Shown: positions 1-9,421 of the stretch, in pieces | How the letters are laid out: the number at the start of each line of letters is the position of its first letter | Numbering within the stretch: position 1 is the stretch's first letter | Assembly: GCA_028716365.1 (NCBI GenBank) | Contig: JAQUPZ010000005.1 | Coordinates: 1 to 64,000 of the forward strand | DNA from: Kiritimatiellia bacterium | Lineage (GTDB): Bacteria; Verrucomicrobiota; Kiritimatiellia; UBA8416; YA12-FULL-48-11 | Direction of reading: 5' to 3' | DNA length: 64,000 nt | The notes under the pieces: model-generated | Told to the model about the DNA's origin: nothing | Database searches by the model: none | Seen by the model: only the letters and a program-made list of their open reading frames with translations | Program-made: the position numbers and the translations under genes

Positions 1-46
1 GTGGCGGCGGTGGCGGCGGTGGCGGCGGTGGCGGCGGTGGCGGTGG
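1..46. repeat. 9-bp tandem repeat encoding polyproline
   Basis: The first 45 bases are four perfect copies of the unit gtggcggcg followed by one copy with a single change. Read on the minus strand, in frame with the RHS gene, they give CCA/CCG proline codons, 15 in a row up to the window edge. The unit is a multiple of three, so copy-number changes would lengthen or shorten the linker without breaking the frame. The repeat may continue to the left outside the window. Confidence 0.9.
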
Positions 47-3000
47 ATTACATAACCCAATCATGTCAACTCGCATCGTGGGACTGTTGCCAACAAAACT
101 GTAAATATTAATCCCTCCCATTTCGCTTATCGGGTCACGAGAGAGCCATTTTCCAAGTTTAGCGTTATAATAGCGGTAGCCATAATAAAGAAGTCCAGTT
201 TCTGAATCTGTATATTTTGTTGAGAATCTGTATGGATTAGCATCGGCAAGAGTTCCTGTCTTCACCATGGTATTTCCGTAAGGATCGAATTCATAATGTG
301 CCACAGAAGTTCCATCAACACCCACCAAATCAGTGACATTGCCGTTCGCATCATAACAAAAGAACGCATTCGTCCCGTTAAGATTAGCCACCAGCAATCC
401 GCCTACTGTGCCCATACCCTGTAGGGTACCACTGAGGTCAAGACCGTAGACGTAATCATTTGTAACTGATGAGGATTGCTCCCGAATCATTGCCCATCCA
501 TTATACAGGAAATTATTGGTGACAGAACCGGTTGACTTCTCATAACGACGGGACATGTAGTCATATTTGTAGGTGGCAACTGTTGTACCGTTGGAGGAGA
601 CCGAGATCAGGCGGTTCTCGGCATCCCAGACATAAGCAAACGCCCCATAATTCGTGACATTCCCATCCAAATCGTATTTCGGCATGATGACCACACCACC
701 GGAAATATTAGTGTACTGGTTAAGAGGGTTCGCTACGTACGAAAGAACCTCGACATTGTTAGAGGCCGCTGTCCTGTTTCCGATATTATCATACCAGTAC
801 TTGTAGCTGCTCTCTCCCATAGAGGCCGCCACCAGTTCTGATTTCAAGTTGTAATCAAACGTGTTGGTGACAGAAAGTGTATCTACACGTTGAGTCCTGC
901 GACCAATTGAGTCACTGACATAATCGAACTGCGAGACAAGGTTGGTGCCGGCAGTATTCCTGACCTGTGTCAGTAAATTGCGGTTTACCTCATAACTACG
1001 GAATATTGTTGTGCCGCTATTTGCCTCAGTCCAACCGGCAACGAGATCAGAATCAAGCACATAAGAATATTGCCAACTTCCAATTGCTGATTGCTGATTT
1101 GAAGCAGACAGACCAGAAAAACGTCCTATATCAGAATAGACGTAGGACACTTGATACGTTATGTTGGATGCCTGATCTTTGAGAGCAAAACCGGAAGACC
1201 TGCCAAGATTGTCATACTGCCGCTCTATCACACCCATAACGTTCGTTTCGGCAGCCAACAGCAAAGCGTCATTGTACGTAAAAGATCTCACACCTTGCCC
1301 GTCGACAATGGTCACATGCTGGCCGAGGCGATTAAGGGCGAACGAAACAGACGGCGTACCATCTGAGTATGAAATATTTGTCATTGACCCGGAGGCCGGG
1401 TCATAACTGTAAGTCGTGGCAATTCCTCTCGCCCAGGTTCTCGTCTGTAACTTACCATCAGACGTGTAAGCGTAACTGACCCCATTTGTGTCCGCGTAAA
1501 CTTTATTGGTCAGTAAACCTGTTGCCTGATCGTATAGCAATGAGGTCCGATCCATTTCCGATTTCCGATTGACTATTTCTGAATAGGAAGAGAGAGAATT
1601 TGTACTTCGTAATGTGTACATGGCTGTCTTACGGTTGAAGTCGTCATACTCGCAAAGAACCGGATAAGTAGCACCCCATTTACCAACAACATTACCATTA
1701 GCACTGTAAGCAATGTACACCGTGCCAGTAACAGCATCAGTGGTAGAAATCCAACGACCGGTAACTGGGTCATAGACGTAGCTCGTTCGATTTGAGGCAG
1801 CGTCCTGAGTCCAGTCAATCTGTCCCTTCTCATTGTAGTGCGTGATGGAACCAACACAACGTGAAGGCTGAGAGGTAAGCCCTGAAACCTGAAGTTGAGA
1901 GAGCGAACGCTCGAGAGCGTCATAACCAGAGTCGATCTTAACACCTGTTTTACTTGTCGTGGAAACAAGCAAGCCGTTTACTGTGACAGAAACGGCATTA
2001 TTAGTTGAATCTGGATATGTAACGGTCTGCGTTACGGTCTTGTTGTTCCTATCGATAGTCGTCTTATTGATAGTCTGATTGCCTAGGATATCAGCGGAAA
2101 CAAAACAGGATGAATAAGACACATAAGACGGATCGGCAGCCAGAACAAGACTCTTCTGAACATTATTGGTTGTAACGGCAGAGGAATTGTCTTTGGCATA
2201 AAGCATGAAGACAGAGGTGTACCACCAGTCATTTAGGGAGTCTTTCTCATAGCAAGTCGAGGATTCAGTAATACGGTCCTGGCCAACAAGATCCAGAACA
2301 CCGTTAACGTTTACATCGAGACCTGAACGGAACTGCTCGCCAAGGTCGTTATACTCAAACAAGAATTGCCGATTACTGAAATCTGATTGCCGAAGCAACT
2401 GTCCACTCGTATTATAAGTATAAAGGTTCGTGAGAATTGTTCCACCAAAACCAGGTTTTTCTACTTTAACAACACGACCAAGGAAATCGGTTGTTGTCTT
2501 AATCCACATAGGCGAATTACTACCTAGCGGACCAATAAAAGTTGTGTTATACATTAAATCATCAGAACCAACCCCATAGACATAACTGCTTTTCGTCACT
2601 TCGTTTGCAGTATTCTTCTTTACGGCCCCATCAATATATTTTTCCGTAACATTCGTCAACCCTGCATAAATTACTGTCGTTTTTCTCCCTGCATTTTCAT
2701 ATATCCATGAAGTTGGAATCGCTATTGAATTAATTGAATTTGTAACTCGACCGACAGAATCATAAGTATTACTACTAATTAACATTTGCATACCACCGCC
2801 AGTTTTCCTTTCAACCAGAAGGCGATCTGCGGCATCATATGTATACTCAGTCTTAATATCATCACCAGGACTATTTGTACCCTTCTTCGTTTTGGCAATA
2901 AGGCGATTCAATGAATCGTAGTCATATTTCCATTCGACACCAGCGGTAGTTGTCCTTGAATCACGCCCGCGATTATTAGGACCCCAGGCACTTTCTTCGT

Positions 3001-4936
3001 AAGTTCCATTAGAATAATCAATACGAGTCGCATGTCCTGTGTCATTAAAAGAACGAACCGTCCATGACACGCGCTCATAATTCGTTCCACCGGTATACAC
3101 ATAAGTTTCGTCCATCACTGCATAACCGAAAGAATCCAGGACACGTCGTGTCTTCGTTGTTTTGAACGGAATGCCGGCTTCATTATTGACAGTACCATAA
3201 GTGATTGTCATTGAAGATGCATCTCCTGTACCAGGGACAAAACTACACTTCGATGGATCAGGATCTTTAATATAAGCACCAGATTCATGACTATACGTTT
3301 GTTTTACACCTATGGATGCAATCACTGCTTTGATTTTACCTGCCGATTGATTTCCGCTTGTTACAGGATAATATTGTGTTACCTGTCTTAGGTTTGATGT
3401 AGCTCCATATGTCGAGGCAGGGTTTACACATTGTTCAACAATTTCTTCGTAACCATTCGTAGAATTCACATAGGCGTAATATGTCTTTCTTGTTACCACA
3501 CCGGCAACGGATTCAGTAACTGTACGCGCTCTTTGATCATTCTCGATAAGGGTATCATTTGGATCAACAGGTGTATAATCACAAGAAACAACACGCACAG
3601 AATTTGAAGCACCTGGAAATGGTGCATCCATGAACGGGGTTGTATCTGTTTTCCTGCGTCCTAATGAATCGTAATCATAAATTATCCACGATCCATCCGG
3701 CCGAATACTTGATTTTAGACGGGAATACCGACCAACGTCAGAAGACACATCAAAATATGTATTACTATATTTTAACGCATAACCATCAGGATCAATGATG
3801 GTTTCCATCAACGCTTCGCCCCAAGGATACTTATGAGATCTCTCGGTTTTTTTATAAACAACATTACCAAGAGAATCTCTTGTCTCGTAAGTGAAGAGAC
3901 GATTTTCCTCTGTATCATCCCAAGAAGAATACTTCGTTTCTTTCTTGGTACCTTCACCTATAACCATGTCCCATAAGCCAGAACCGATCTTGTACGAGAA
4001 ATTATAAACATTGGTAGCGCTTCCTTCTAATCGTGTAATCCTCAGATTATCATATGTATTAGTAAGGGGATTTTCGATCAACCAAATTATCATGGGGTCA
4101 CCGACAGGACTGTATAAACCAGCGACTTTTGTGCCTGTATTTGTTGGTGAATAAAAATTCACGGCAAATTTATAATTATTCGAAACAACAATATCTGCCA
4201 GCGTTTGAGGCGTTTTGATTTGCCGAAGAACCTGACTTTCATCCCTAATGATTTCTATACCACTTGCGGCTAAATCAAGTTCCCGGCCACTTACTAGAAA
4301 TACTTTCGCCAGAGTGCCGACATTTGCATTGGTTCCAGCAATGAATCTATCCTTATGTCCAGGCGGAAAAAGCAAGTCATAGTATGCCGGACCACTGGTT
4401 ACGGGACTACCATTGGAATCAACCATCAGTAGCCTATGGTTCCAAGAGCTAAACTTCTCAATAGGCCAACCCATACTGGCACCATTTTCAAACTGAAACT
4501 TAATATCATCACCATCTCTGTCACGAATAGTCACATATTTTGGGGCGCCAACAGTATTAGTTTCTGCTGAAACATGGGTAATCCTTGTGTCAAAGGTATA
4601 GCGTAATCCCTGAGGCGTTGACAACATAGGCGAAGACATCTTGGCCTTGATTCTTAAAGTGCCGCCATACAGATCGCCGATGGACTTGGCAGCACCTAAA
4701 TGCATCCAAACTTCCAACGACTGGGCACCACCAGAACCTTCACCAGAATCACCACCACCGTCACCACTACCACCACCAGGAGCACCAGAACCACCAGGTC
4801 CATCACAAGGATTAGTCTTTGGGGGTGTTCCATCTCCTCTAGTGTCGGGATTTACCGTCCCATCAGCAACACACATATTAACAGCAATAAATAACGATAA
4901 AAATATTAGAATAATTCCAAGAAAAGGCCTTTTCAT
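1..4936 (-). CDS. RHS/YD-repeat secreted protein, C-terminus beyond the window
   Basis: Open frame from ATG at 4936 to the left edge, at least 1,645 residues with no stop; I checked frame consistency at several points. A signal peptide (about residues 1-24) is followed by a Gly/Ser-rich spacer (about 47-70), a long stretch of YD repeats (for example YDSLGRR near 418, YDSLNRL near 669, WDAENRL near 1434) and the RHS-associated core, including ETGLLYYGYRYY at 1579 and LSRDP after it. Right after the core comes Asn1630 and an unbroken run of at least 15 prolines. RHS proteins form a cocoon-like shell and carry a variable domain after the core, often a toxin; here that part lies outside the window. 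GGAAG sits nine bases before the start. It is the last visible gene of a three-gene minus-strand unit, 39 bp after its neighbour. A toxin role is inference only. Confidence 0.93.
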   Translation of the reverse strand, partial: MKRPFLGIILIFLSLFIAVNMCVADGTVNPDTRGDGTPPKTNPCDGPGGSGAPGGGSGDGGGDSGEGSGGAQSLEVWMHLGAAKSIGDLYGGTLRIKAKMSSPMLSTPQGLRYTFDTRITHVSAETNTVGAPKYVTIRDRDGDDIKFQFENGASMGWPIEKFSSWNHRLLMVDSNGSPVTSGPAYYDLLFPPGHKDRFIAGTNANVGTLAKVFLVSGRELDLAASGIEIIRDESQVLRQIKTPQTLADIVVSNNYKFAVNFYSPTNTGTKVAGLYSPVGDPMIIWLIENPLTNTYDNLRITRLEGSATNVYNFSYKIGSGLWDMVIGEGTKKETKYSSWDDTEENRLFTYETRDSLGNVVYKKTERSHKYPWGEALMETIIDPDGYALKYSNTYFDVSSDVGRYSRLKSSIRPDGSWIIYDYDSLGRRKTDTTPFMDAPFPGASNSVRVVSCDYTPVDPNDTLIENDQRARTVTESVAGVVTRKTYYAYVNSTNGYEEIVEQCVNPASTYGATSNLRQVTQYYPVTSGNQSAGKIKAVIASIGVKQTYSHESGAYIKDPDPSKCSFVPGTGDASSMTITYGTVNNEAGIPFKTTKTRRVLDSFGYAVMDETYVYTGGTNYERVSWTVRSFNDTGHATRIDYSNGTYEESAWGPNNRGRDSRTTTAGVEWKYDYDSLNRLIAKTKKGTNSPGDDIKTEYTYDAADRLLVERKTGGGMQMLISSNTYDSVGRVTNSINSIAIPTSWIYENAGRKTTVIYAGLTNVTEKYIDGAVKKNTANEVTKSSYVYGVGSDDLMYNTTFIGPLGSNSPMWIKTTTDFLGRVVKVEKPGFGGTILTNLYTYNTSGQLLRQSDFSNRQFLFEYNDLGEQFRSGLDVNVNGVLDLVGQDRITESSTCYEKDSLNDWWYTSVFMLYAKDNSSAVTTNNVQKSLVLAADPSYVSYSSCFVSADILGNQTINKTTIDRNNKTVTQTVTYPDSTNNAVSVTVNGLLVSTTSKTGVKIDSGYDALERSLSQLQVSGLTSQPSRCVGSITHYNEKGQIDWTQDAASNRTSYVYDPVTGRWISTTDAVTGTVYIAYSANGNVVGKWGATYPVLCEYDDFNRKTAMYTLRSTNSLSSYSEIVNRKSEMDRTSLLYDQATGLLTNKVYADTNGVSYAYTSDGKLQTRTWARGIATTYSYDPASGSMTNISYSDGTPSVSFALNRLGQHVTIVDGQGVRSFTYNDALLLAAETNVMGVIERQYDNLGRSSGFALKDQASNITYQVSYVYSDIGRFSGLSASNQQSAIGSWQYSYVLDSDLVAGWTEANSGTTIFRSYEVNRNLLTQVRNTAGTNLVSQFDYVSDSIGRRTQRVDTLSVTNTFDYNLKSELVAASMGESSYKYWYDNIGNRTAASNNVEVLSYVANPLNQYTNISGGVVIMPKYDLDGNVTNYGAFAYVWDAENRLISVSSNGTTVATYKYDYMSRRYEKSTGSVTNNFLYNGWAMIREQSSSVTNDYVYGLDLSGTLQGMGTVGGLLVANLNGTNAFFCYDANGNVTDLVGVDGTSVAHYEFDPYGNTMVKTGTLADANPYRFSTKYTDSETGLLYYGYRYYNAKLGKWLSRDPISEMGGINIYSFVGNSPTMRVDMIGLCNPPPPPPPPPPPPPPP

Positions 4937-4975
4937 ATTATTACTTCCATTACATATTCCCTGTAATATATAAAT

Positions 4976-7900
4976 TTATGGTGCACCTATGAATGTTGTA
5001 TCTTGATATATCGTTGTTGTATGACAAACAGATGTTTTTACATCAGGTCCTTTAATCAACCGATATCGATATTGCCCCAACTCATTAAAATCATTGGCTG
5101 TTACTATTCGATCAATAGTACCGTCGTCAAAAGTTACTCCTCCTACAAAAATATGGAGGGCTATACGAAGATCCAAAGGAACGTCACTTATTGAGATAAC
5201 TACTTCGATTAATTTGCTACCATCAGCTAATGTATCAACAACATCAACCATTCCATAAGCACTGGTATTATAAATAACACCTGCGATTTTGGCATTGTCC
5301 AAGACTGGGCCATCACCACCCAACCGAGCGATGATATATGCAGTAGTTTCACTAGCAGAAAGACTGAACTTAACACCGCCACCAGGCAAGGTATTAGTTG
5401 AAACAGCAAGAGATGAATCATATTCAATTGATGCTTCTTCTGGGATGTTAGGACAATCCCACGTACGCAGGTTACCAATAACGCAAACAGGATCAGTTGC
5501 AAATGAAGCATTCAATACTTTAACAGTCATCGTAAGATTTGTGGTCAATGACTCATTACTGAATGCGCCATTAACGGTAAATGTGCCCGACTGGTCAAAC
5601 TTGCAGACAAACGGCTGATCAATGGTGGTCACAATGTTGGTTACAACATTCGTATCGTTCAGTATTTCAATAGTAACCGTGCCGTTTGTAGCACCAAATG
5701 GATAAGCGGTGAACTTCAATGAATCATTCAGCCTCAACAGAAAATCATTGGTATAAATTCCATCGAGGATGTTCAGTTCAGTCCAGGCCACAACATTGGA
5801 ATATGAAATAGTGTCGTTCTGATCAAAAACCTGAATCACGGTATCATTACTTGGCGAGAGTAGAACATTTGCATACCAATTATTACCAAGAGCATGATTA
5901 ACGGTAACAACCTGTGAGGTGTAGCCTTCAGGAACATAATCCGCCGCCACACTCAACATGTCCTGATAACCGCTTTCACCTTCCAGACATACCGGTGAAA
6001 TGAGACTTGTTGAAGGCGGTGTTTCAAACTGGGACATATTTGCCTGCCGATTTTCCTGCCAGTCAATTATTCCATTACTGTTCGTGTCATTACCGCCATA
6101 ACTCTGTAATCTTACGGAATTGATTTGCAGGAACGTATTGGCGTTAAGGTTTCTCCACTTGATTCTTGCAGTATGAGTGCCTGCAGAAAGCCAAGGCATG
6201 AAGAATGTTGCACTCTTAACTGTTCCGTAAGGAGTCTGAAGAATATAACTGCCCGAGAAGATACCATCAATATACAGACTCAAATCAAATTCGCTTTGTG
6301 ATGTTAACGGATTATGCTGAGTAACTTCAACCTTAAGAGCAAATATTCCGTCATTAGGTACTGTTAAGGAATATTCAACATAACCGCTTCTTTCCTGGGC
6401 GTAAATAATTGAGCCTTCCTTCGTCCATGTACCCAGCCAGTTTGTAGAAGAACTTCCATCAAGCACCTGAAGGTCGGTTACGCTATTGTTAAAGTCGGCA
6501 ACAAACGGGTCGGTGAATGCCTGCCTCACTTCCACATAATCATTGACGCCATCACCATCGGTATCCGCCACCAGAGGTTCTGTGCCAATCTGATATTCCT
6601 CTATGTTCGTAAGTCCATCATTATCAGGATCAGATGCGGCATCGGCAACTTTGGCATTTGTTCCATGATCAACTTCCCACTTATCCGGCAGTCCATCAGA
6701 ATCCGTATCCGTACTTAAAGGATTGGTGCCATAGGTGTTGACTTCTGTACTATCCGACAGGCCGTCAGAATCGGTATCTGCATTACACGGATTGGTTCCA
6801 TGCTGATACTCCTGAAGATTTGTCAGGCCGTCACTGTCAGGATCGTCATAAGCATCGGCCACAAGCGGCTGTGTATTATTGGCAACTTCCCAGTTATCAG
6901 GCATGCCATCATTATCAGTATCCGCTGCATTAGGATTGGTACCGTATGTGATAACTTCTGCATAATCGTTTAATCCATCACCATCGGTATCCGCTTCCCT
7001 TGGATCTGTACCATATTGATCTTCCTGAGCATTGGTGAGCCCATCATTATCGAAATCAAGTTCAGAAGAAGGCTCTTCTGCGGATATGCGGATGTCGTCT
7101 ACACGAACATTACCTTCACCGGATTTTGCGGAAGTTATTCCGGCAATCTTGAACTTCGTAAGATAGTTTATTCCAGTATTCCTGAAGTTTACATTCTCTA
7201 CCGCCAGGATGCCATTGACGCAAATAAGGAATTTCCTTATTTCATAATCCATATTTACGTCAATCCTAGTCCATGCATTTTCAGCAAGGTCAAAGCTTCT
7301 GGCGGACATAACCCAGTTACTTGAAACACCATCATAGGCGTAAAGATGATTGAAGCTGATATAGAAAACACATGCGCCGTTATTTGATAAAGGATTTAGC
7401 GGCATACCCTGTGGAGTTTTTGTAAAGAATGTAAGCCATACCTGATCCCTGCCATAAGCACCTATACCGGCTTGCATTGTTTCGGCAACTTCATTGGTAC
7501 TTCCCGCAATTTCAGCAGATTGGAGGCCGTTATGCTTGTCGCCGCTGATCACCGTTACATTACTGGAGGCCGTCCAGCTTTTCTGACCATCAAGAGCGCC
7601 TATGGAATATCCTTCGCCGGGCTCAAAACCGACTGCCAAGGCATTGGTTCCTGAATTAATATCCATCCTGAAATAATTATTTGTGGTAAGCGGATCAAAC
7701 CCAAGCACATGTTCAGTAGCGTCATCCATGCCGTCATTATCAGTATCTGGATTTTCAGGATCAGTGCCGATTGTCAGTTCTTCATCATTGGTCAGGCCGT
7801 CATTATCGAAATCAAGTTCACCGGGCGGGATTGTATTTACACTGAAGTTATCAAGATAAGCATGACCGGCATTAATTTTGAATGCTGTAAAACACGATGC

Positions 7901-9403
7901 AGGGTTAGCAAAACCAAGTCCTTTTGCTATCAGGCTGCCGTCCTGATAGATGGCCCATGTCTGCGAGACGTAATCCAACTTGACGTTAAGCCTGATCCAT
8001 ATGCCGGGCGTTGATTCGTGATTATAGCCCACCCATTTCTGACCAGGAGCTTTCAGACCGTCATATACAACGAGCTGATTATTTGTACTGAAATACCAGA
8101 CGGCAGAACCCTGAATAGTACCTTCGGGCTGTTCTGCCGAAATAACCTGTGACCGCATATCAAGCCACACTTTTGAGGGACTGGAGGCAAAAAGATGGGT
8201 AACTTTTCCTGTAACTGTTCCTGAAGTCCCTATCCGTAATGCCTGTTCGCCCCCATAAACCGTATTGGACTGAACGAGGGCAGTTCCTGAAGGTTCTGCC
8301 TGCCAGTTATTCTGTCCGCTGATGTCGCCTATGGAAACAGTATTGGTTTCAAAAAGTTCCATGAACGGAACAACACTGTAGGAATTTGAAGATGCAGGGT
8401 TTTGATTATACTGCACTTCTTTGCCGTCATTTATTCCATCTAAGTCGGTATCGGCGAGATTGGGATTCGTGCCATATGTGTTGATTTCCTGGTTATCTGT
8501 AAGCCCGTCATTATCACTGTCTGAATCAAGCGGATTGGTATTATGCGTGAAAACTTCGGCATAGTCAGAGAGTCCATCAGCATCACTGTCACTATTGTTA
8601 TCGGAAGTGCCAAGTTGGGCTTCCTGTTCAGCGTCAAGCCCATCCCCATCCTTATCTATATATAGAAGAGACTCATAGACAGTTATTTCTCCGGAACCAC
8701 GGCGTAGTTCAATACCAATGGCATCCGGGTAGGTTTCTAATGGAATACTGAGATTAGTAACTACCTGCATATCAGAACCATTAAGGAGATTGCCAAAAAG
8801 ATTAGTCGCTATTATCACGCTATTGGTATCGTAGAGGTCTATATATAATGAAGCATTGGTGTGGTCATAAAAACCAAGTTTCACAACAAGGTCGTTGGTA
8901 AGAACAGTTCTATCTACTTCGATGTGAAGAGACCCGATGTCATTGCTTACATCAGGAGCAACATGCCAGTTTGAAGGCGAGTTAGTGACCCAGTCGCCAT
9001 CAACTTTGTATGAGGATACCAACCATGGGGGAGCAACGTATATATAACTATTGTTCGTTGTGAAAAACGAGTCGCCCCACTTTATATAAATACGGGACAC
9101 GGCATTCGAATCATAGTCGTCATTCCAGCCGTCGCGGTCTGTATCACTCTGGAATGGATCTGTCCCGCGTTGGAATTCCTGTAGATTTGTCAGGCCGTCG
9201 CCATCCGGATCCATAGCGGAATCATCAAGAGAAGTATCCAGGCCGAAAAACAATTCGTAGTCATCGTCCATGCCGTCATTATCATTATCAACGGCACGTG
9301 TAACGATAACGGCTGTGATCAGGCCAAGCGCAAGAAGTACAATGAACAAAAACGAAGAACTTTTCTTCGCCCAGCTTATTTTCCTTTTAAGGAATTCAGT
9401 CAC
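4976..9403 (-). CDS. Large exported protein with thrombospondin type 3 repeats
   Basis: 1,475 residues, starting with GTG behind an AAGGA-like site. A basic N-terminus and a hydrophobic segment (about 17-37) give an uncleaved anchor or a long signal peptide. Calcium-binding type 3 repeats (DxDxDGxxD with TNxxE and GTDP spacers) occur in four clusters near residues 39-101, 247-335, 530-570 and 780-971. Between the clusters lie two related beta-rich modules of about 180-240 residues (near 350-530 and 595-780), each followed by the same ELDFDNDGLTN-type linker, which is evidence of an internal duplication. The C-terminal 500 residues look like further beta-sandwich modules. Such proteins are surface or matrix proteins stiffened by calcium. 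Its GTG lies 18 bp from the upstream stop and its own stop is 39 bp from the RHS start, so the three genes are probably co-transcribed. Exact function unknown. Confidence 0.9.
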   Translation of the reverse strand: MTEFLKRKISWAKKSSSFLFIVLLALGLITAVIVTRAVDNDNDGMDDDYELFFGLDTSLDDSAMDPDGDGLTNLQEFQRGTDPFQSDTDRDGWNDDYDSNAVSRIYIKWGDSFFTTNNSYIYVAPPWLVSSYKVDGDWVTNSPSNWHVAPDVSNDIGSLHIEVDRTVLTNDLVVKLGFYDHTNASLYIDLYDTNSVIIATNLFGNLLNGSDMQVVTNLSIPLETYPDAIGIELRRGSGEITVYESLLYIDKDGDGLDAEQEAQLGTSDNNSDSDADGLSDYAEVFTHNTNPLDSDSDNDGLTDNQEINTYGTNPNLADTDLDGINDGKEVQYNQNPASSNSYSVVPFMELFETNTVSIGDISGQNNWQAEPSGTALVQSNTVYGGEQALRIGTSGTVTGKVTHLFASSPSKVWLDMRSQVISAEQPEGTIQGSAVWYFSTNNQLVVYDGLKAPGQKWVGYNHESTPGIWIRLNVKLDYVSQTWAIYQDGSLIAKGLGFANPASCFTAFKINAGHAYLDNFSVNTIPPGELDFDNDGLTNDEELTIGTDPENPDTDNDGMDDATEHVLGFDPLTTNNYFRMDINSGTNALAVGFEPGEGYSIGALDGQKSWTASSNVTVISGDKHNGLQSAEIAGSTNEVAETMQAGIGAYGRDQVWLTFFTKTPQGMPLNPLSNNGACVFYISFNHLYAYDGVSSNWVMSARSFDLAENAWTRIDVNMDYEIRKFLICVNGILAVENVNFRNTGINYLTKFKIAGITSAKSGEGNVRVDDIRISAEEPSSELDFDNDGLTNAQEDQYGTDPREADTDGDGLNDYAEVITYGTNPNAADTDNDGMPDNWEVANNTQPLVADAYDDPDSDGLTNLQEYQHGTNPCNADTDSDGLSDSTEVNTYGTNPLSTDTDSDGLPDKWEVDHGTNAKVADAASDPDNDGLTNIEEYQIGTEPLVADTDGDGVNDYVEVRQAFTDPFVADFNNSVTDLQVLDGSSSTNWLGTWTKEGSIIYAQERSGYVEYSLTVPNDGIFALKVEVTQHNPLTSQSEFDLSLYIDGIFSGSYILQTPYGTVKSATFFMPWLSAGTHTARIKWRNLNANTFLQINSVRLQSYGGNDTNSNGIIDWQENRQANMSQFETPPSTSLISPVCLEGESGYQDMLSVAADYVPEGYTSQVVTVNHALGNNWYANVLLSPSNDTVIQVFDQNDTISYSNVVAWTELNILDGIYTNDFLLRLNDSLKFTAYPFGATNGTVTIEILNDTNVVTNIVTTIDQPFVCKFDQSGTFTVNGAFSNESLTTNLTMTVKVLNASFATDPVCVIGNLRTWDCPNIPEEASIEYDSSLAVSTNTLPGGGVKFSLSASETTAYIIARLGGDGPVLDNAKIAGVIYNTSAYGMVDVVDTLADGSKLIEVVISISDVPLDLRIALHIFVGGVTFDDGTIDRIVTANDFNELGQYRYRLIKGPDVKTSVCHTTTIYQDTTFIGAP

Positions 9404-9421
9404 ACTCTATTCCTTATATAA

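Noticed and set aside
1573..1968. 131-codon minus-strand frame
   Set aside because: It lies in another phase of the RHS gene; that gene's own frame is continuous there, and the Arg/Leu-rich translation has no protein features.
4641..4973. Plus-strand frame with proline-rich translation
   Set aside because: It is antisense to the Gly-rich N-terminal part of the RHS gene, which explains the prolines.
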